A stretch of 7,296 nucleotides of DNA from assembly GCA_047620505.1 (NCBI GenBank), contig JBLHKS010000301.1:1-7296 (forward strand). The letters are read 5' to 3'. The position numbers were made by a program, and so were the translations under genes. The DNA comes from JBLHKS01 sp047620505. GTDB taxonomy: Bacteria > Verrucomicrobiota > Verrucomicrobiia > Verrucomicrobiales > DEV007. Below, one piece after another: positions 6,339 through 7,296 of this stretch (the first letter of the stretch is position 1; every line of letters begins with the position of its first letter). The notes beneath the pieces are model-generated. The model had not been told where the DNA came from and did not search any database. It saw only the letters and a list, made by a program, of their open reading frames with translations.

Positions 6339-7106
6339 TCAGTGAGGAATGACCTGGGAAACTACGGCCAGGATGAATGCGCCGACCGCTGCGAGAGCGG
6401 TTTGCGACGAGGCGAGTCCGCGAATGAATTTCACGCAAAGCAGCCCGGCGTAGGCGGCCCACACTGTCAGGGAAATGACAAGATGCAAGCCGGTTGGCGG
6501 CTTGGTCGTCGCGAAGCCGCTGGCGATGCCGATGGTGAGGAGAACGAGGCCGATGATGATCAGCCGGACGATCGCCTGGTTGAGGTGGCGGATGTCGGGT
6601 AGGTTCAAACTGAGCGGTCGGAGTTGAGCACGTTTGAGCATGCGGTTCTGGATGAAAAACATGACGCCGGCGACTGCGGCCAGGGCGAAGGCTCCGTACG
6701 AGAGGATGGAGACGGGCACGTGCATTTCCAGCCAGTAATCGTTGGCGGGATCGCGTTTGGCGGGAGTCAAAAGGATCAGCGCGAACGTTTGGAACGCAAC
6801 GACGAGCGGCACGCAGAATGCTCCGAGGAGAGAGAGGCGAAATGCGCGACCCAGAATGAAATAGAGCAGAACCACGCTCCAGCTGAGGAAAACGAGCAAT
6901 TCGGACGGGGTCGTAATCGGGCAGCGCCCAACTTGCTCGCCGCGGATCCGGAGGAAGGCGCATTGCGCAAGAAATCCGCAGGCCATGATTGCCATGTTGA
7001 GCATGGACGGTCGGTAGCGACCGGTCCGGAGCGCGGTGGCGACGTAAACGAGGCCGCCCAGAAAAAAGAGCGTTGAGATGAGGAGCCAGATCCAAGCGGA
7101 TTGCAT
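6339..7106 (-). CDS. CcsA/HemX-family cytochrome c assembly membrane protein
   Basis: The 255-residue protein is strongly hydrophobic, with about eight membrane segments (roughly 4-24, 36-53, 67-85, 89-113, 129-152, 177-197, 208-227, 234-252). It matches the cytochrome c assembly (CcsA/CcmC/HemX) family: TTPSELLVFLSWSVVLLY (65-82) is the usual segment before the central helices, and MHVPVSILSYGAFALA (128-143) followed by MFFIQNRMLKR is typical. His129 and His208 are candidate haem-interacting residues. The tryptophan-rich WWD loop of true CcsA haem-delivery proteins is not evident, and the gene sits directly before hemA, so a HemX-like role is more likely; in Bacillus subtilis HemX affects the level of HemA. 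A role in System II cytochrome c maturation with a separate CcsB/ResB cannot be excluded. ATG 7106 opens the operon, with no clear Shine-Dalgarno. An IS element ends about 70 bp upstream. Confidence 0.88.
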   Translation of the reverse strand: MQSAWIWLLISTLFFLGGLVYVATALRTGRYRPSMLNMAIMACGFLAQCAFLRIRGEQVGRCPITTPSELLVFLSWSVVLLYFILGRAFRLSLLGAFCVPLVVAFQTFALILLTPAKRDPANDYWLEMHVPVSILSYGAFALAAVAGVMFFIQNRMLKRAQLRPLSLNLPDIRHLNQAIVRLIIIGLVLLTIGIASGFATTKPPTGLHLVISLTVWAAYAGLLCVKFIRGLASSQTALAAVGAFILAVVSQVIPH

Positions 7107-7138
7107 GGTCGAACTCTAGAATCGATTCGGCTGAGGCG

Positions 7139-7152
7139 CCAGCAGCTGCTGG
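7139..7152. repeat. 14-bp perfect palindrome in the operon leader
   Basis: CCAGCAGCTGCTGG reads the same on both strands and lies 33 bp upstream of the first operon start codon, in non-coding DNA. The identical 14-mer occurs inside hemA (5345-5358), and the 12-bp core CAGCAGCTGCTG also occurs in the esterase signal-peptide coding region (2269-2280). It could be an operator, but the two coding copies may simply encode Gln-Gln-Leu-Leu. Confidence 0.35.
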
Positions 7153-7174
7153 GGTGGGACTTGGAGAAATGAGG

Positions 7175-7296
7175 TGCAACGCTTTTTTGGACCAGTTTGT
7201 TGTTTAGTTTAGTGTCAGGATGGAGTTTTCGAACTGGCTCGGTGAGAGGTAGCCGATCGCGGAATGCTTACGCTGAGTGTTATAATACGCTTCGAT
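7175..7296 (-). mobile_element. 3' end of an IS3-family insertion sequence (cut by window edge)
   Basis: The right edge holds the last part of an IS3-type transposase gene on the minus strand. The element end is placed tentatively at the TG of 7175, where TGCAACGC and a T-run lead into TGGACCAGTTTG; IS3-family ends usually begin with TG and lie shortly beyond the transposase stop. The other end and the target duplication are outside the window, so the boundary is an estimate. Confidence 0.6.
7204..7296 (-). CDS. IS3-family transposase (OrfB), C-terminal fragment
   Basis: The last 30 residues and the TAA stop of a transposase are visible; the rest lies beyond the window. The segment AYYNTQRKHSAIGYLSPSQFE is the typical C-terminal end of IS3-family DDE transposases (integrase-core fold), where a pattern like YNxxRxHSxLGYxSPxxFE follows the catalytic Glu. 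The catalytic residues themselves are not in view. The gene has the same orientation as the adjacent haem operon. Whether the copy is intact cannot be judged here. Confidence 0.88.
   Translation of the reverse strand: MEAYYNTQRKHSAIGYLSPSQFENSILTLN

Larger units (their letters stand above)
3735..7106 (-). other. Four-gene operon: ccsA/hemX-like, hemA, C39-like peptidase, trmD
   Basis: All four genes are on the minus strand with almost no spacing. The first stop (6341-6339) is 21 bases before the hemA ATG. The hemA stop and peptidase start share ATGA (5256-5253), and the peptidase TAG and trmD ATG are separated by one base (4428). No promoter or terminator was seen inside. Co-transcription and translational coupling are inferred from this packing. 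The likely promoter lies in the short stretch between the operon and the IS end (7107-7174), but no convincing -35/-10 pair was found there. Confidence 0.8.

Noticed and set aside
5934..6602. Plus-strand open frame of 222 codons opposite hemA and the membrane-protein gene
   Set aside because: Low-complexity composition, no recognisable motif, and antisense to two well-supported genes.
6271..7179. Long minus-strand open frame of 302 codons across the CcsA/HemX-like gene
   Set aside because: It is rich in Arg, Pro, Ser and His as expected of an out-of-frame reading of GC-rich DNA, and the overlapping frame encodes a clear membrane protein.
7274..7290. TATAAT-like sequence near the right edge as a promoter
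   Set aside because: It lies inside the transposase coding sequence (Tyr-Tyr-Asn codons read on the other strand) and has no -35 partner.
1..7296. CRISPR array, tRNA, rRNA, phage or defence module
   Set aside because: No regularly spaced repeats, no cloverleaf or rRNA-like segments and no phage or defence protein families were seen.

Overview
The window is bacterial chromosome, moderately GC-rich by eye, densely coded, with weak or absent Shine-Dalgarno sequences. The mix of genes points to the PVC superphylum, most likely Verrucomicrobiota and less likely Planctomycetota: a Ycf46-like AAA protein, a secreted putative esterase, a short glutamyl-tRNA reductase, and a possible LexA site resembling the TGTTC-N4-GAACA motif known from Verrucomicrobia. 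This placement is inference; no rRNA or other strong marker is present. Layout, left to right: (1) Bases 1-1410, plus strand: the 3' part of a Ycf46-like AAA protein whose ATP-binding, Walker B and arginine-finger positions are all changed, so it looks like a pseudo-ATPase. Its start lies before the window. (2) 1420-2301, minus: an exported alpha/beta-hydrolase esterase, convergent with the AAA gene and separated from it by a small stem-loop. (3) 2302-2374: a short AT-rich divergent promoter region with a perfect TATAAT and a LexA-like palindrome. (4) 2375-3433, plus: dinB, the lesion-bypass DNA polymerase IV, starting at TTG. (5) 3434-3734: a gap holding a small ORF that looks like the decayed C-terminal end of a transposase. 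(6) 7106 down to 3735, minus: a four-gene, tightly packed operon in the order CcsA/HemX-like membrane protein, hemA, secreted C39-like cysteine peptidase, trmD. (7) From about 7175 to the right edge: the 3' end of an IS3-family insertion sequence, only about 70 bp upstream of the operon's first start codon and pointing the same way. The operon joins a membrane protein of the haem/cytochrome c assembly family to the first committed enzyme of C5 tetrapyrrole synthesis, which is the classic hemX-hemA pairing. It then continues through a start/stop overlap into a predicted exported papain-like peptidase and, one base later, into the tRNA G37 methyltransferase. The last two have no obvious link to haem. 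The most interesting points are the dead AAA protein, the HemA lacking most of its usual dimerisation domain, the coupled peptidase of unknown role, and the probable SOS operator on dinB. No CRISPR array, phage module, tRNA or rRNA was seen, and I did not find a clearly new multi-gene system.
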